Shown here piece by piece: positions 48,801 through 60,851 of a stretch of 64,000 nucleotides of DNA (position 1 is its first letter; every line of letters starts with the position of its first letter). The translations under genes and the position numbers were made by a program. The stretch is from Cloeon dipterum. Taxonomy: Eukaryota > Arthropoda > Insecta > Ephemeroptera > Baetidae. Under the pieces are notes generated by a model. That model had not been told where the DNA came from, searched no databases, and saw nothing but the letters and a program-made list of their open reading frames with translations. The stretch lies in assembly GCF_949628265.1 (NCBI RefSeq), contig NC_088786.1, positions 16,306,001-16,370,000 on the forward strand. The letters run 5' to 3'.

Positions 48801-48945
48801 CGCAGGCGCACTCACCGACAGCCGCGCTTTGGTATCTGCCCACGGGAGCGTGGTCAATACCAGTGTAGCAGGCGGACTGGTTACGAGTGCAGCCGCAACC
48901 CTAGCGTCATTTTGGCGAGGATGGACAGCAGGTGGCAATAGGTGA
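42882..48945 (+). CDS. ATG14: Beclin 1-associated autophagy regulator ATG14 (Barkor)
   Basis: Subunit that directs the VPS34-Beclin 1 lipid kinase complex I to autophagosome formation sites. Exons 42882-43081, 47187-47292, 47353-47434, 47483-47625, 47684-47781, 47839-48008, 48079-48241, 48336-48512, 48573-48717, 48772-48945; 1458 bases, 485 residues (human 492). Residues 35-60 carry the Cys-repeat CPLCKKCRSKFYCRDCVRRG. A long coiled coil (about 70-190) binds Beclin 1. The globular domain has GDYSAYNMW, ITAALTYTAQLVNVLAFYLD, VRLPKKQHYSDFC and LNANVLHLCFSQ. The C-terminus is a BATS amphipathic helix (TSAAATLASFWRGWTAG) that senses curved membrane. GGWESV upstream aligns with the human LIR (WENL). 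Intron 1 is 4.1 kb and contains a complete antisense gene. Poly(A) signal at about 49025. Confidence 0.95.
44613..45694 (-). CDS. Secreted Cys-rich DUF4789-family protein, nested in ATG14 intron 1
   Basis: Exons 5' to 3': 45457-45694, 45176-45405, 44613-44948; 804 bases, 267 residues, phases consistent. The N-terminus (MEANAANLYAFLIVLFLFAM) is a signal peptide. The mature part consists of two Cys-rich modules of about 80-90 residues with repeated pattern GPC-x-E/T-G/H-E-W/F-L-V, a second Cys-Lys motif and a closing Cys (GPCETGEWLVMS; GPCKEHEFLVFS). This is the hallmark of the arthropod DUF4789 family, whose function I do not know. The gene lies wholly within the first intron of ATG14 on the opposite strand and is richer in GC than the intron around it. 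The start is set at the Met opening the signal peptide; another in-frame Met lies eight codons upstream. Confidence 0.85.
46545..46831 (+). other. Candidate alternative first exon of ATG14 (speculative)
   Basis: A GC-rich block within ATG14 intron 1 has a frame open from ATG 46545 to a near-perfect donor (GAAGA then GTGAGT at 46832). It ends in phase 2, exactly what ATG14 exon 2 at 47187 accepts. The frame encodes two CxxC pairs (WCRKC and RCGICDR), echoing the zinc-binding CxxC pairs of the ordinary first exon. Inner Met codons are also possible starts. No transcript evidence can be seen; it may be chance. Confidence 0.3.
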
Positions 48946-49071
48946 TATTTTTGTCAAGAAAAATCCTTTATTTTATTTTGCTTTTTGATCCATAATGGCT
49001 TTTATACAATGATGCAATATATATAATAAAATAGCATTTATAGAAACAAAGAGTTTCAATTGCACACAATT

Positions 49072-49686
49072 TCAAACCTTGTTAAGAATTTTGTACACTT
49101 CATTATGCTTTTGGCTTTGAATTTGACCTTCAACCTGCTGGATTTCTTCAACTTGTCGCAAGAGACGCTGGACCTGAATAATCAATTGCATGAGTGCTGC
49201 CAAAGTATTCAAGTAACTAAATACATACCTTCAGATCCAAGTTGTTATCCATTAATTCAAATGGTTTTCCATCATGATAGATGCCACTAAAAAATGTTTC
49301 GCAATCTGAGAACGCAGCATTGGTCTGCAGTTCGCTTTGAAGCTTCTGCGTGCGGTTACTTAAATATGAATTCCAGGGAAGTTTTATCTTTGCAGATTTC
49401 TAAATAAAAAATATAAATCAACATTTTGTGAGTATCTACGATATCATCGGTAAAACAAATAAAAAATATGGCTTTTAAATTAAATTGAGATATTACCACA
49501 CGGTTGATTTTTAACTCCAGGATCTGTTCGAGCTTCTTGGCGCACTTGGACGACTTCGCTTTGCGATATTGTTCTCTTTCATACAGCTTGTTGTAATAAA
49601 TCTCTGTAAAAAAATTATGAATAATAGCATTTAAATTTATCAAAATATGCAAAATCGTAAGAAGTCACAAAAACAAAGAATAAGAA

Positions 49687-49725
<39 letters not shown>

Positions 49726-49822
49726 ATCTAAATTAGAAAAATATAATTTTTTGGACATTTTATGTACATATTATACCTTCATCATTTTCAGTAGTCCCTT
49801 CAGCTGGATTTGAGTCACTCAT
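49072..49822 (-). CDS. Small coiled-coil protein, not identified
   Basis: Exons 5' to 3': 49777-49822, 49497-49603, 49229-49399, 49072-49173; 426 bases, 141 residues, phases consistent. The protein begins MSDSNPAEGTTENDEEIYYN. It is highly charged, with two predicted coiled coils (YEREQYRKAKSSKCAKKLEQ ILELK, about 20-47, and VQRLLRQVEEIQQVEGQIQS, about 109-128) around a short central region (LPWNSYLSNRTQK, FFSGIYHDGKPFEL). The size and shape resemble small kinetochore, augmin or BLOC-type subunits, but I do not recognise a family. The gene is convergent with ATG14 (126 bases between stops) and divergent from the kinesin gene, 806 bases away. Confidence 0.75.
49690..49722. repeat. (TA)n microsatellite
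   Basis: About 16 uninterrupted AT dinucleotides in the first intron of the small coiled-coil gene. A simple sequence repeat, probably length-polymorphic. Confidence 0.95.
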
Positions 49823-50628
49823 TTTCCTTTTAGAAGACAAGTAGTGGTTAATATTAGGAATAAAAAACCGTATGTAACGTGAACCTCAGTTCAACAACAA
49901 CTGCGACTGCACCCTGAGAATTATGTAACTGCGGCCTGTGTGCAATTTAGTAAACAAAACTTTTGCTGCTGGTCGCTGGTCGCTGGTCCAGTTCCAGGTT
50001 CCAGTGATCCGCTGATCGAGTAAAAGAACCGCCAAAGTTTAAGGTGTGCGCTGATAGGTTCGTTCGTTCGATTCGTTCGTTCATTGGTTGGAAGAAGTCC
50101 CGCCTATGTCAACAATTTAATTCAACGGTCAAAACGTCCCGGCAATGTACCCTTCTATCTACCGCTGTACCGCACTCGCTCTTGTTTGTTATGAGCTTGA
50201 ACTATCCCTAAAAGATTTCAAAGTTCGAATTGAGGAATAAATCGATTAAATACAAAAGTTAGCAGCTATCCAGCAATTGACACGATCATACAGGTACGTG
50301 AATGATGATGTACATATTAGGTTATCGAAATGAATTTTATTTTGATTTCCTGTGAGTTGCATGGTTGTAAAATATACAGTATGTATTACAAGCATATTTT
50401 ATGCACAAATAAAGATTATTATTATTATTAATGACTTAAAATGCGTCTAGAATCATAAATTATAACGTTATGTAATGTAGAAACTGAAGTTTATTTCGTT
50501 TGTTATAAAATAAATCATGCATTAAATTTCAAAAATTTAAAATTAAGAAATGTGAGAGCAATCATAATAATTATGTTTGTATGTATCTATAATTATGTAT
50601 TTAATAAATCATTTTTTTGCAGTGCACC
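49823..50628. promoter_or_regulatory. Divergent promoter region, coiled-coil gene / KIF14
   Basis: 806 bases. GC-richer at 49900-50170, with short tandem units (ctggtcg copies near 49970, gttc copies at 50060-50090). A likely KIF14 5' UTR exon ends around 50290 (caggtacgtg gives a good donor), and the next acceptor is at 50621. No coding support. Confidence 0.5.
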
Positions 50629-53600
50629 ATGAGAGACATAAATTTGACCAGCAAATGGAGCAATGAAAATAAATCCCGGCAAAATGCCAGTGTAACTCCT
50701 AACAGGTTTGTGTTTCCGTCTAAATCACAATGCTTTCGTGTTATAATTAAAATTAATTCTGTCCATTATCATTTATTTTAATAAAAAATGTATAATATCA
50801 TGCAGTACGTCGAAAGCTACACCAAAAGACCCCCTTAATTCATCAACGACCAATGTGACTATTGAAATGAAAACATTCATCACTCCAAGCAAAAGAGGAA
50901 AGGATGGATTTGCAACTCCAAAGAGTGCTGCAACGTCCCAACAAAAGCCTGGCCAGTCTATTTCACAAAGAAAAGCCTACGCTTCCGGTATGTGTTGAGT
51001 TATGATGTAATATAATTCCATTTTCACTACTTTGAAAATCTTTTGCAGGTACTGACTCCACAACGACACCTGTTAGGAATTTCACAACCCCCAGTTCTTC
51101 ATTCAAAACGCCTGATTTGGTCAGGTCAAATTCAGTGAGTCAAAAGCGGAAGCTATTCAACACACCAACAACCAAGCATCCTGACACGCCAATTCCTAAA
51201 AAGAATGCAAACCAAAGTCTGCACACTTCAATGGTGGAGTCTGAAGAGGAATGCAATGTAACTGTCGCAGTGCGAGTCAGACCCCTAAATTCAAAGTATG
51301 CATTAATATAATCCGATTATTAATGTAAAACGATTTATTTAAAAAAATCGCAGAGAGCGAGGCGAGGGCAGCACTATTAAAACTGATGAAGAAGGTGTTG
51401 TCACTGTTGAAACTTCAGATGGCTCAACCCTTAGTTACCAATACGAACACTGTTTTGGGCCTGATGCTACTCAAATGGAGGTGTTCAGAGACTTGGTTCA
51501 CCCACTTCTGACCAAAGCTCTAGAAGGTTACAACGCTTGTCTCTTCTCCTATGGACAGACTGGATCTGGCAAGACATTTAGGTAAATTTCGTGTGAATTA
51601 AGCTTTTTCCTAAACTTTCATTTACTCAATTCAAACTATCTGTCCAGCATGATGGGCATTGAAGCTGTTGACGGATGCAAAATGGGCCGAGAAGCGGGCA
51701 TAATCCCTCGCTTTGGGTTTTCTCTCTTTGAGAAGATCAATAGAGGCAAGCTGAAGGTGTCTATAGAAGTGTCATACTTTGAGATCTACAATGAAAAGAT
51801 CCGAGATCTCCTGAGTGATGATCTGGGCCCCAGCCTGCGCCACCAGGCCAAGCCAACGCTCAGAGTCCGGGAGCATCCCCAGGACGGCCCCTACGTGGAA
51901 AATCTCACCGTTCAGTCAGTCAGCAGCTTTGATAGTCTCCAAGTAAATGTTTAACCTAAATATTTTGAAGTTATTGTAAATTTCTCATTCGCTAGGGTTG
52001 GCTCCGTCTTGGTTTGAGTCGCAGAGCAACGGCCGCTTCGGCAATGAACGACAAAAGCTCCAGGTCTCACAGCATTTTTACCATCACCCTGACGCAGGGC
52101 CCCAAAAGGAGTAAGGTGCACCTGGTGGATCTTGCAGGCAGTGAGCGTCTGGTGAACACCTGTGCCACAGGAGACAGGCTCAGGGTATGCGTCCAATTTG
52201 GCAGCTGCGTCTTTGCATGAGCTGTATGCCCAACTTACAGTGTGCAATGTCTAATTGTCTCTTTGTCTATTGTTTTCTGCTTAGGAAGGTGTGCGTATCA
52301 ACACATCCCTTCTGACGTTGGGAAAGGTGATCAACGCCCTGGCGGACAAGACAAAGAAGTCCTTTGTGCCTTATAGGGATTCAATGCTGACCTGGATCTT
52401 GAGTGTGAGTACAGTTCACAAATTCATCAGCCTTGTCGGAAATTTCTAGAATTATTGTTCTACAAATTTAAACAGCCAGGGTTACGTTTTTAAAACATTT
52501 TGTTTAATTTAAAGCCTAACAGAGCTTATTAGTTTTGGTAAATCCAATAGTATAAAAATTACAATAAGTTAGTGAAAATCGAAAGAAAATGGCGAGCCCA
52601 TCGTCATCCTGACAACCACCTGACCGCACTTGCACGCTCTTCCGCATTTGCAATTCGAATTTTTGCAGAATTTGTTGACGCAGGTAGTGCTGGCCCCAGT
52701 CAGCGAATTTCCCTTACACGAACAACACGAACCTGTAACACAATTAGTGCTTGCACACTAATTAACCAGCCAAACTTGCTTGCGTGCTCACCATTATTGT
52801 TGTTATTGCGTGGTACGTCCTTTTTGCCTATCTGCGGCTTCATTTTTACAAGTGTGTTATCTGATAACGCACTTCGCCTTTTTAAACTGTTTGTTTTCAC
52901 CCGTCGCTGCGCCTCTTTTTTGTCAGCCAACACTTTTGCGTTGGTGTGCAAAGGGACATGCGCGTGACTGCCAGCATCACCAGAAGGAGCCCCAACGTGG
53001 CTATCCCGTGCATACACGGAAAATAGGTGGCTTGAATTCAACAAATGCATATTATTTATAGCCGAGAGCTTGCGAAATAAGAGGAACTGAAGTCACTGTC
53101 CGGCGTGCATGAGTGGCTGCCGTAAACATTGCTTGATTGCTCTTTGACGCTAGACTAATAGCAATTTATAAGAACAATCTTCAAGCCCAAGGGTATTAGA
53201 GTGAAATCAAAACGCAGTTCTTTTATGATTTTGCATGTCTAAAGTTGACGTTTATTTATTTATTTATTTCAGACGTTTTAAGTGAAATCAGACTTATTCA
53301 ATTCCCAAACCGATTTTAGGCACATTAAATGCTTGAAAAAATAATATTATAACAGTGTAGCCACAATTATTATTTTCCTATACATTCAAAACATACACAG
53401 GAAAATTATAACTAACTAATTATTTAACAAATTCAATCAATGATATAATCCTTTTTTTTCAGTTTGTAAAAAACAAAATAAATAATAAGCATTAAAATTA
53501 ATTAAAATACTTAATTTAACAGATAAGTCCTTTTTAGGAACAGAATTCACTACTCTAAGATTTAGTGCGGGCATTTTTGTACCAAACAATTGCAGTTCTC

Positions 53601-56600
53601 CTATCAGTAAAATATAGCAATCAAGTCTTATCTCTGGCGACACCACTGGTTAGAAGCCAACACCACATTTTGTGGCTCTGTTCCAAGTCCGTTCTTCGCA
53701 TGCACTTTATTTCCCTTGCGCCTCCTCTTCATCCTCTTCCTCGATCGTGCTTTCGCTGTCCTGCCGCGACTTGCTGCGAATGTAATTGTTAAGTCGGCGG
53801 CGCTGGTTTGCTTTACACATCGGGCAGTTTTTGTGGTCGCCCGACTTTGAAGTCGTCTTGTGCCTTGGTTTTTCCTCCACTGCAACATTCATAATATGAA
53901 TCATTTTTAACGGCGTATCAAAATGATAATAGTTGCAATTAATACTATGCAGAAAAAAACCTATTAACAATTTGCTTAAGTAAGCTGCGAAAATAAAAAT
54001 GATGCAGTTTTGCAGTATCTCGTCACGACCAAATGCGCGTTTGCTATGGAAATTGCTTCAGAGCCTGACTAATCATCCTGTTGCCGTGCCTTACAAGCGA
54101 TAAAAATGCTATTCAATGACACGGTGACCTTGTAAGAAAGGCTATAATTTAGAAGGCACCCTGTCAACTTGTCGCCATTTTAAACTGTAGCTCACCTTGA
54201 AATTTTACCTCAAAATTGACAAACTGTTTTTTTAACTTCATTAACACTTAATGTATCTACAACTTAATGAGGTGTTTTATTTGTAAGATTCTAAAATGCT
54301 TATCTATATAACAATAATCCTTCTCTAATGTCGTTGATTACTTTTAACGCTCTAAGCATTATCTAGGTTCACGTAAAGAAAGTCTATTAATATTTTGAGC
54401 TCTAATTTTTATGCACACTTAATCACATATTATTTCCGGCCGCTCCCATCTAAAAGGGTTAACAAACCGTACAAACCTGTGAAATTCAATTTTTAATGCA
54501 GTCGAATTCTTGAATTGAGTGAATTTTCAGGGTAAATATAGTTACTATATGGAGAGATATTGAACCACCTCGAATGTAGATAACGCGCTTATTTATCTCT
54601 ATATTAAATAGCGAAATCATCAACGACTTGTGCCGCGTCACTTGGTGTCTGGTTAAAATAATGATCTTGAGAAAGGATCTAAGAAAGAAAGCTCTTTTTG
54701 TTTGGGCTAACTATAAGCATGACCATGGAACCAACAAACACGGTCTTGTATATATGAGCTCCAGAGCGCTAGCACTGCCAGCAGCTTTCACCAGCCTTAC
54801 GGCAATAGTAATCAAAACAAAGCGACGTGCGTTGGTGCACGTTTGCATATTGCCGAGAGTTCCTTAGCTAGGACCCGAACGTTCAGAACTGTAAATTCAA
54901 AATTAATATCCTTGACCTACTAAAATAGACTCCGTGAATAATTCTCGAAATCCTATTAAAAAAAACCTTCGTTTCCAAAATGTTTCGGTTTTAACGGTTT
55001 TCTGCCTGATATTAATACCATTAGGAAAAAAAGACGGGAACCACGTCGCAGCGCTAAAAGCTACCTTTGGATTTGGACTTGTCAGGGCCCCAAAGGATGC
55101 GGTCGTCCTCGTAGTTATAGTAGTTGTAGCTGTAGGTGTCGGGCAGGTACATCAGGTCCATTGCGCTCAGGTTGCTCCTGCGACTCTGAAGGGACGACGA
55201 CGACGGTTGTCGCTGGTGGTCGCTCTTGTTGGAGCTAGTGCGGGCTGGAAGAAAGCACGAAAGCATGTTGTGGCCTCCCCACGCCCGACGCCGCTTTTAT
55301 TCCTCTCCACTCGCCAAGTCCAACAGCACGAATCGAGCGCTGCCGAAGCTCGAATTGCGCCTCTCTTTTTCTTTCGTCGCCCGTTGAGTACGTGCGGACG
55401 TGCAGCACTGGATCGGATCTTTTCTCAATGCCAGTTAGCGCCAACGTGGACAATGAGATTGAAAATAAAAATCCTGTCTGTGAGAGGGCATTCGAGAGTT
55501 CACCTGAGCTGATGGTTATTCCTTTAAAATTTGTATCAGAATAGCTCGTTGAAAAATATCATCGTTTTTAATCAGTCAAGGCAGGCAATAATACAAGAAG
55601 CCCATATTTGATATCGTTCAAAAATATTTAACTTGAATATCATTTTATTGAAAGAAATTATGAACTATTATTTTTAGTTTGTACTAGTAATAATTTCTTT
55701 GGTTTGTTTTTGGTTATTTCGAAAAGGAGCTGAACGAATGACTTATTTGTATATGCGTTTTAATAAATTTATTATTGATTAAAGGTTAGATTAAATAGAA
55801 TTATTTGATTTTTTTTAATCATTTTAAATGGGCAAAACTAAATTATGAATTTTTGGACTCTGGATTAATGTTATCAAAGTTCAGCTCTTTCATTCTATCG
55901 ATTATCAGCTATCTCAAATTTCCCAAATCGTTCGTACTGGCCGGCATACACGTAAGAACTTTAATCAGTATAGTATCCGATATTTTGTCTGGATGTTGTA
56001 AAAATCTGATTATAGTTCTCCAATCCATCCGTTCTTTTATCTACATACAAATCACTGTTGGTTAATAACAAATGGAATAATCTATCAATCAATTGCATCC
56101 TGAGAAAAAAATTTTGACCCCAAAATAATGTCATTTTTAAGATGTTAAAAAATTGAGTTGATTTGTTTGAGCTGATGTAAAAATTATCCATTTAAAATGA
56201 AATGTAAATTTCATGTTTATGTTTCGCGGGGTTAGTAAAGCTTTAATTAAAAATTAAATTTCATCATATATAGGTCTTTGAATTTGATATTCTATCAGTG
56301 AGAAAACGCTAAGAGATAAATGTTATCATGAAGACATTCTTCACAATATTTTTGTGGGTAGAAAGTCTCCTTTCTATTTCAAAATCAATGTCTTGTTGTT
56401 GCAGCTTAAAATTTAACTGAAACCCTTTTTTCGTGTCTACTATTTTGAACAACAGGCGCTTTTTTATCTCATACTTTCGTGTGTTCAAGCGAAAGCCAGG
56501 TTCGTTGAACTCGCCGAGTTTGTCTAAACATATCAATGTATCATATAACCTTCCTTCGTTTAACCAGTAGAAGTGTTCCCAAAAATTTAACGAAATTCTT

Positions 56601-59600
56601 TTCTTGTCGTTTGACATTAACCTTGGCCCCAATTAATTATTTGAGAATTTATTAGCGCGTCCTCCACGTGACTAAATAATGGCTCGTACGTGAAACCCAC
56701 AATCGTAATTCTTTTCAACAATGCGCGGCAACGTTATCTTTTAGCTTTTGTAAGTACGAACACAAACGTGAGCAATATTTGTTATTTCTCGCAGCAGATC
56801 TTGATAATGGCCTATGTCGGGTAATAATAAAACTTTCCTTATTATTTTTTATTTTATTTATTTTTTATTTTTTTTTTGTGAAATATGAAGCTAAACTATT
56901 TTAGGTATTGGTATCAGTAGTTAGAAACTCGTCGCTTCCTAGAATTTTGCTAACCGAATTCATTCCATTTTAAAGATTTGTCCCCGGCAATCAGAATGTC
57001 AGTCAAGCTTACATTCTTCTCAAGACTAATACGTATATCAAAGCACCATAACTACAATATAATATATTAGCTTGCATTGGCTGGGCGAGGGTCCTATTTA
57101 TTTCCCTTTGTAAGTACGGTCAGGAAAAGGGCTATTATCAAATTTTAAGTCGGCGTGGCGGCAATCTAAATCTGCATTCGTCAGAGCAGACTGACGCAAA
57201 CCTACATACAGTTCATTCGCTCGTTATTAAGTAAGTAGTGTTGGACGTTTCATTAATAATTTGCGACCTTCATCGTGTTATCAAACAAAGGACGCGGGAG
57301 TTACGCAGTTCTTCAGACACGCACTTTGCCCAAATTTTTATCTATGAATAAGCGGCTGCGTGCCATGCCGGTATAACGCCTAGCGCACATATTTGCAAAT
57401 TGTAAAGCATAGTTGCACAGTTAATTTATGCAGAGCAATTACATTATCAGATCGGTGCGTCACTGCAAAACAAACAACAACGCGAGTTGTGCGAGAGCTT
57501 AATTCGCACCTTCAATCCCCATTATTCATGCATCTCTCACATGTCACTTGGCTGTTCATAACAAATTTCTCACTAATCCCCTAATGCCCTAATAACGTGA
57601 GACAGTATAATTAGCAAAAAATAATGCTTGATTCTTTCTCGATTGCCTCACGCACGGTGACCTAATTTCCTAAGATGAATTTTTGCTTCAGGACTCTCTC
57701 GGAGGGAGCGCGAGGACAGTGATGTTGGCCACCGTCAGCCCGTCCAGCGTGTACGTGGACGAGACACTGGCCACCTTGAGATACGCGTGCCAGGCGAGGG
57801 CCATCGTCAACAAACCGCAAATTCAACTCCAGCAGGGTGCCACTCCTCTGATGCAGTAAGAAATGTTTGATTGTTTTCCAAACAAGGTCAAAATGATAAT
57901 GCCAATTTCAATGTCTTCTCGTTCGCACTCGCGCCATTTAAAGTTGATATGTTTATCCCATACCCTATTCGTTAAATTATATTTCCCCATGGGTTGTTTT
58001 TTCTTTTCCTTTTTTGATAAAAATAAAACTAAACTCTTGCATTCATGGAAACTTACAATTACAATTTTATTATTCTGTCTTTAATTATACTAAAAAAATC
58101 CTCAGACGGCAGCTGCATGAAGAGATAGACCGATTGAGGCAGGCGCGAGAGGAGTACGTGAAGCGAGGCGCAGGACAAGAAGTGGAAGCGCTCCAGACGG
58201 AATTGTCGTCGGTCCGACAGAAGCTGCGGCAGGTGGAGGAGGAAAGGGCAGAATGGGAGAGCAAGGTTAAAGCCTCTGATCTTGACCGCTCGCGCCAGCT
58301 CGCCGCGTTGGCCCGCAAAGGAATCACGACCAGTGACAGGCCGGGGCTAATTTTGCTCACCTCTGACCCGTCCTTGTCGCTATATTATGCGTTGCCCTCT
58401 GAGGCCAAGCCAAAAATGGTGCTTGGCAGTGCTCAGCCACCCGCTGACATCATACTTGACTCACCATTAGTCGCCGACAATCATTGGTAAGGGCTTAATT
58501 TCTAAATGCTCTTAAAATGCAAAATTTTATAAACATTAACTGGTGTGTTGCAACAACAAAGTGAGACAACTTTCCTGGCTGTCTGAGATATATTTTTTAT
58601 CAAAACCTATCTGCTATCTAGGGATTTTCGTATTAATCAACTTGCGAATACTATAAAATATTCCAGTTGATTTTTAAGTTAATTTCCATATTCACTCATG
58701 GCATATTGAATGCATGCAAAAGCAAGTGTGTCAAGAGGTAAATTTTTGAATTATTTATCATTTTTGTCTAAACACTTTTAAGTTTTTCTCGCATGTTTTT
58801 GTAAAACCATTGATGAAAGAAAGAATATTTAATTACTTTGAGAATAAAACTCAATTTTCAATTATTACATACCCAAAAAAGGTGGTTATAACCATTTGTA
58901 AAATGATTTTCACTCTGATTCCAGCTCTCTGGAGTTTAAGCAAAGCACTTTCTGGCTGACACCCTGCGAGGGGTGTGAGACGTATGTCAATGGCGCGTTA
59001 GTTTCTCATGAGACGCCTCTCTCGAACCGGGATCGTGTCGCCCTGGGAGGCGATGTCTTCCTTCTTCTCAACACCAACAGCCTGGACGTTTGTGATCTAA
59101 GCAATTTCGCACCCCTGGTCGATTACGAGTTTGCTAGGATGGAACTGAGCCTGGCGCAGAACGCGCGGCTCAATATGGAGCTCACTGCGGCCAAGCAGAA
59201 GGCTCTTGCTGAACTGGAAGATAAGAAAACGCAACTCGAGAAGCTCGGAGCGTCAAAGGTGAGCAATCAAAATGCTTTTTTATGGCCATGTAGACAAAAT
59301 TAAATTCATATTTTAGGATGCTGCGGAAGCGGAACTCAAGTTGATGAGAGCCGATCAACAGAAGTTGGCTGCCGCTTTGAAGGCTGAAATCGAGGCTGAA
59401 AAGAATAGAATCGAGCAAGCAATGGCGCCCTTGAACATGAGCATCGCTCCTTCTTTCAACTCAGACCTCATTCAAGTATAGTTTTAAAATATCTTTGAAG
59501 GTGACCATTTTTCTATTATTTTCCATTTCACAGGAACTGCGATCTCTTGAACAGATGTCATCTCCTCCTGTAATGGGACTTCACGAAATACACTGTTTAG

Positions 59601-60503
59601 TGAAGGAAGCCAATCAGCGTTGCAAGCATTTAGGATTGGATTATGTAATTCATTACTTTATCTCTAAGATTCCGAAACTAATTCAAATATTTTACACAGA
59701 AATTTGCTCAAGTTCAAAAGGCGAATGCTGACCTGGCTTCTGACCAGCCAGCTCTGCAACCATGCATCAAAGTCAGAGTCTCAGACAAATATTCAACAAT
59801 ATGCAGCCACGGATTGTTCATGGAAGTGCTAGGGAACATCAGGGATAGCGAAGGAGAGGTAAGTTTCCAAAATAAATAGTTCAGGAATCACATGTAATAA
59901 ATATATTTCGAATATCAGACCATTACAGAAATTGATTGGCCTAGACAGTTGGAGTGGGCTGAGAATTCTAGCGACTCTCTGAGCTCGGAAGAAAGCATAT
60001 TGGTTGACATGGCACCTTTCAACCGACAAAAACCTGTGGCAGCCGCAGCATCAGCAGGCGTCGACCCAGAGAAGTGTTTTGCCATCCTACGCGAAACTCT
60101 TAAGCAGCTTCAGAGTGTAGCTTTCAAACACCCAAAGGCGGACACATATTTAAGAAACATCTCCGACTCCATTTGCCAACTGGAAAGAGCCTACGTTCAC
60201 CCAGAATTTGAGTCATTCCAGTCAGAAGTCTCCAGTGTCCATAGCGAAAAGTGTAACGACACAGCCAAGTCCGACTCGTGGCTGAGCGAGGCGCTTGAAC
60301 GATTACGCAACACGTCAGTCACCTCATCTGTTGTTTCGTCGGCCGCCTCAACGTCCACGCTACTGCACTCTCCGCCTTCGATATCTGCGATTCCAGCAAA
60401 GTCCAACATCAGGCAGCCTTCCTTGGCTTATTCTCCTGGCAAAGAAGTTAGATTCAGCATTAAGCCTGCAAGGAAGAGGAGAAGTGGTCCGAAGGAAAAT
60501 TGA
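50629..60503 (+). CDS. neb: Kinesin-3 family motor KIF14 / nebbish (Klp38B)
   Basis: Plus-end microtubule motor that acts at the spindle midzone and midbody in cytokinesis. Fourteen exons: 50629-50705, 50806-50987, 51049-51295, 51354-51581, 51648-51942, 51996-52184, 52285-52404, 57692-57855, 58106-58486, 58925-59258, 59317-59475, 59534-59644, 59700-59858, 59919-60503; 3231 bases, 1076 residues. A basic Ser/Thr-rich N-terminal extension (1-150) precedes the motor domain (about 155-500). Motor motifs: P-loop GQTGSGKTF (about 235), switch [12 protein letters not shown] (about 360), switch [11 protein letters not shown] coiled coil follows, then an FHA domain (about 575-690, with [14 protein letters not shown] and [14 protein letters not shown]) and further coils with a Ser-rich tail. 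The motor exons are interrupted by a 5.3 kb intron (52405-57691) that contains an antisense gene. Poly(A) signal at 60739-60744. Confidence 0.94.
52405..57691. other. Large KIF14 intron, remaining content
   Basis: Apart from the antisense gene at 53707-55266, this intron has a GC-richer block at 52570-53060 open on both strands and a 107-codon minus-strand frame at 56309-56632. Neither has recognisable homology. The rest (53200-53600, 54000-54600, 55500-56300, 56650-57650) is AT-rich, with a TTTA tetranucleotide run near 53252. Confidence 0.5.
53707..55266 (-). CDS. Small hypothetical protein nested in the KIF14 intron
   Basis: Two exons, 55065-55266 and 53707-53879, joined in phase 1, give 124 residues. 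Exon 1 starts [20 protein letters not shown], has Ser-rich repeats and a Tyr/Asp-rich patch ([20 protein letters not shown]). Exon 2 has a CPMC pair preceded by GDHKN, a basic stretch ([18 protein letters not shown]) and an acidic tail ([14 protein letters not shown]). The balanced coding texture, a good splice pair (GTAGCT donor, tgttgcag acceptor) and GC content above the intron support a real gene. No family is recognised; the single CxxC may bind metal with partners. An upstream untranslated exon is possible. Confidence 0.6.
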
Positions 60504-60851
60504 AAGCTTACGTTATTTTTTTGCCAAATGTGGACTCTTCATTATCTATTCACAAGAGCAATTTTTGTCTTATGCTAATGTACAAAGTTGGGCTCTGCGT
60601 TATTACCAAAATATTTTTACAGGAATAGGCGCTGCGTCGTGTGCTAAATTGTCAAGCGCAATTTCTAGTTGATAAAACAAATGCGTACTTATGATGTTAA
60701 GTTATAATCCTTTTAAGTGTGACAAATTGTTCATGAAGAATAAATACACGTAACGAACAATGAAAAGGCTGAGTTTATTTTTCAATAAACAACAATATTT
60801 ATATTTGCACTTTCGAAAAACACAAGCTGCACTAATGAAGTGCATCGTCCT

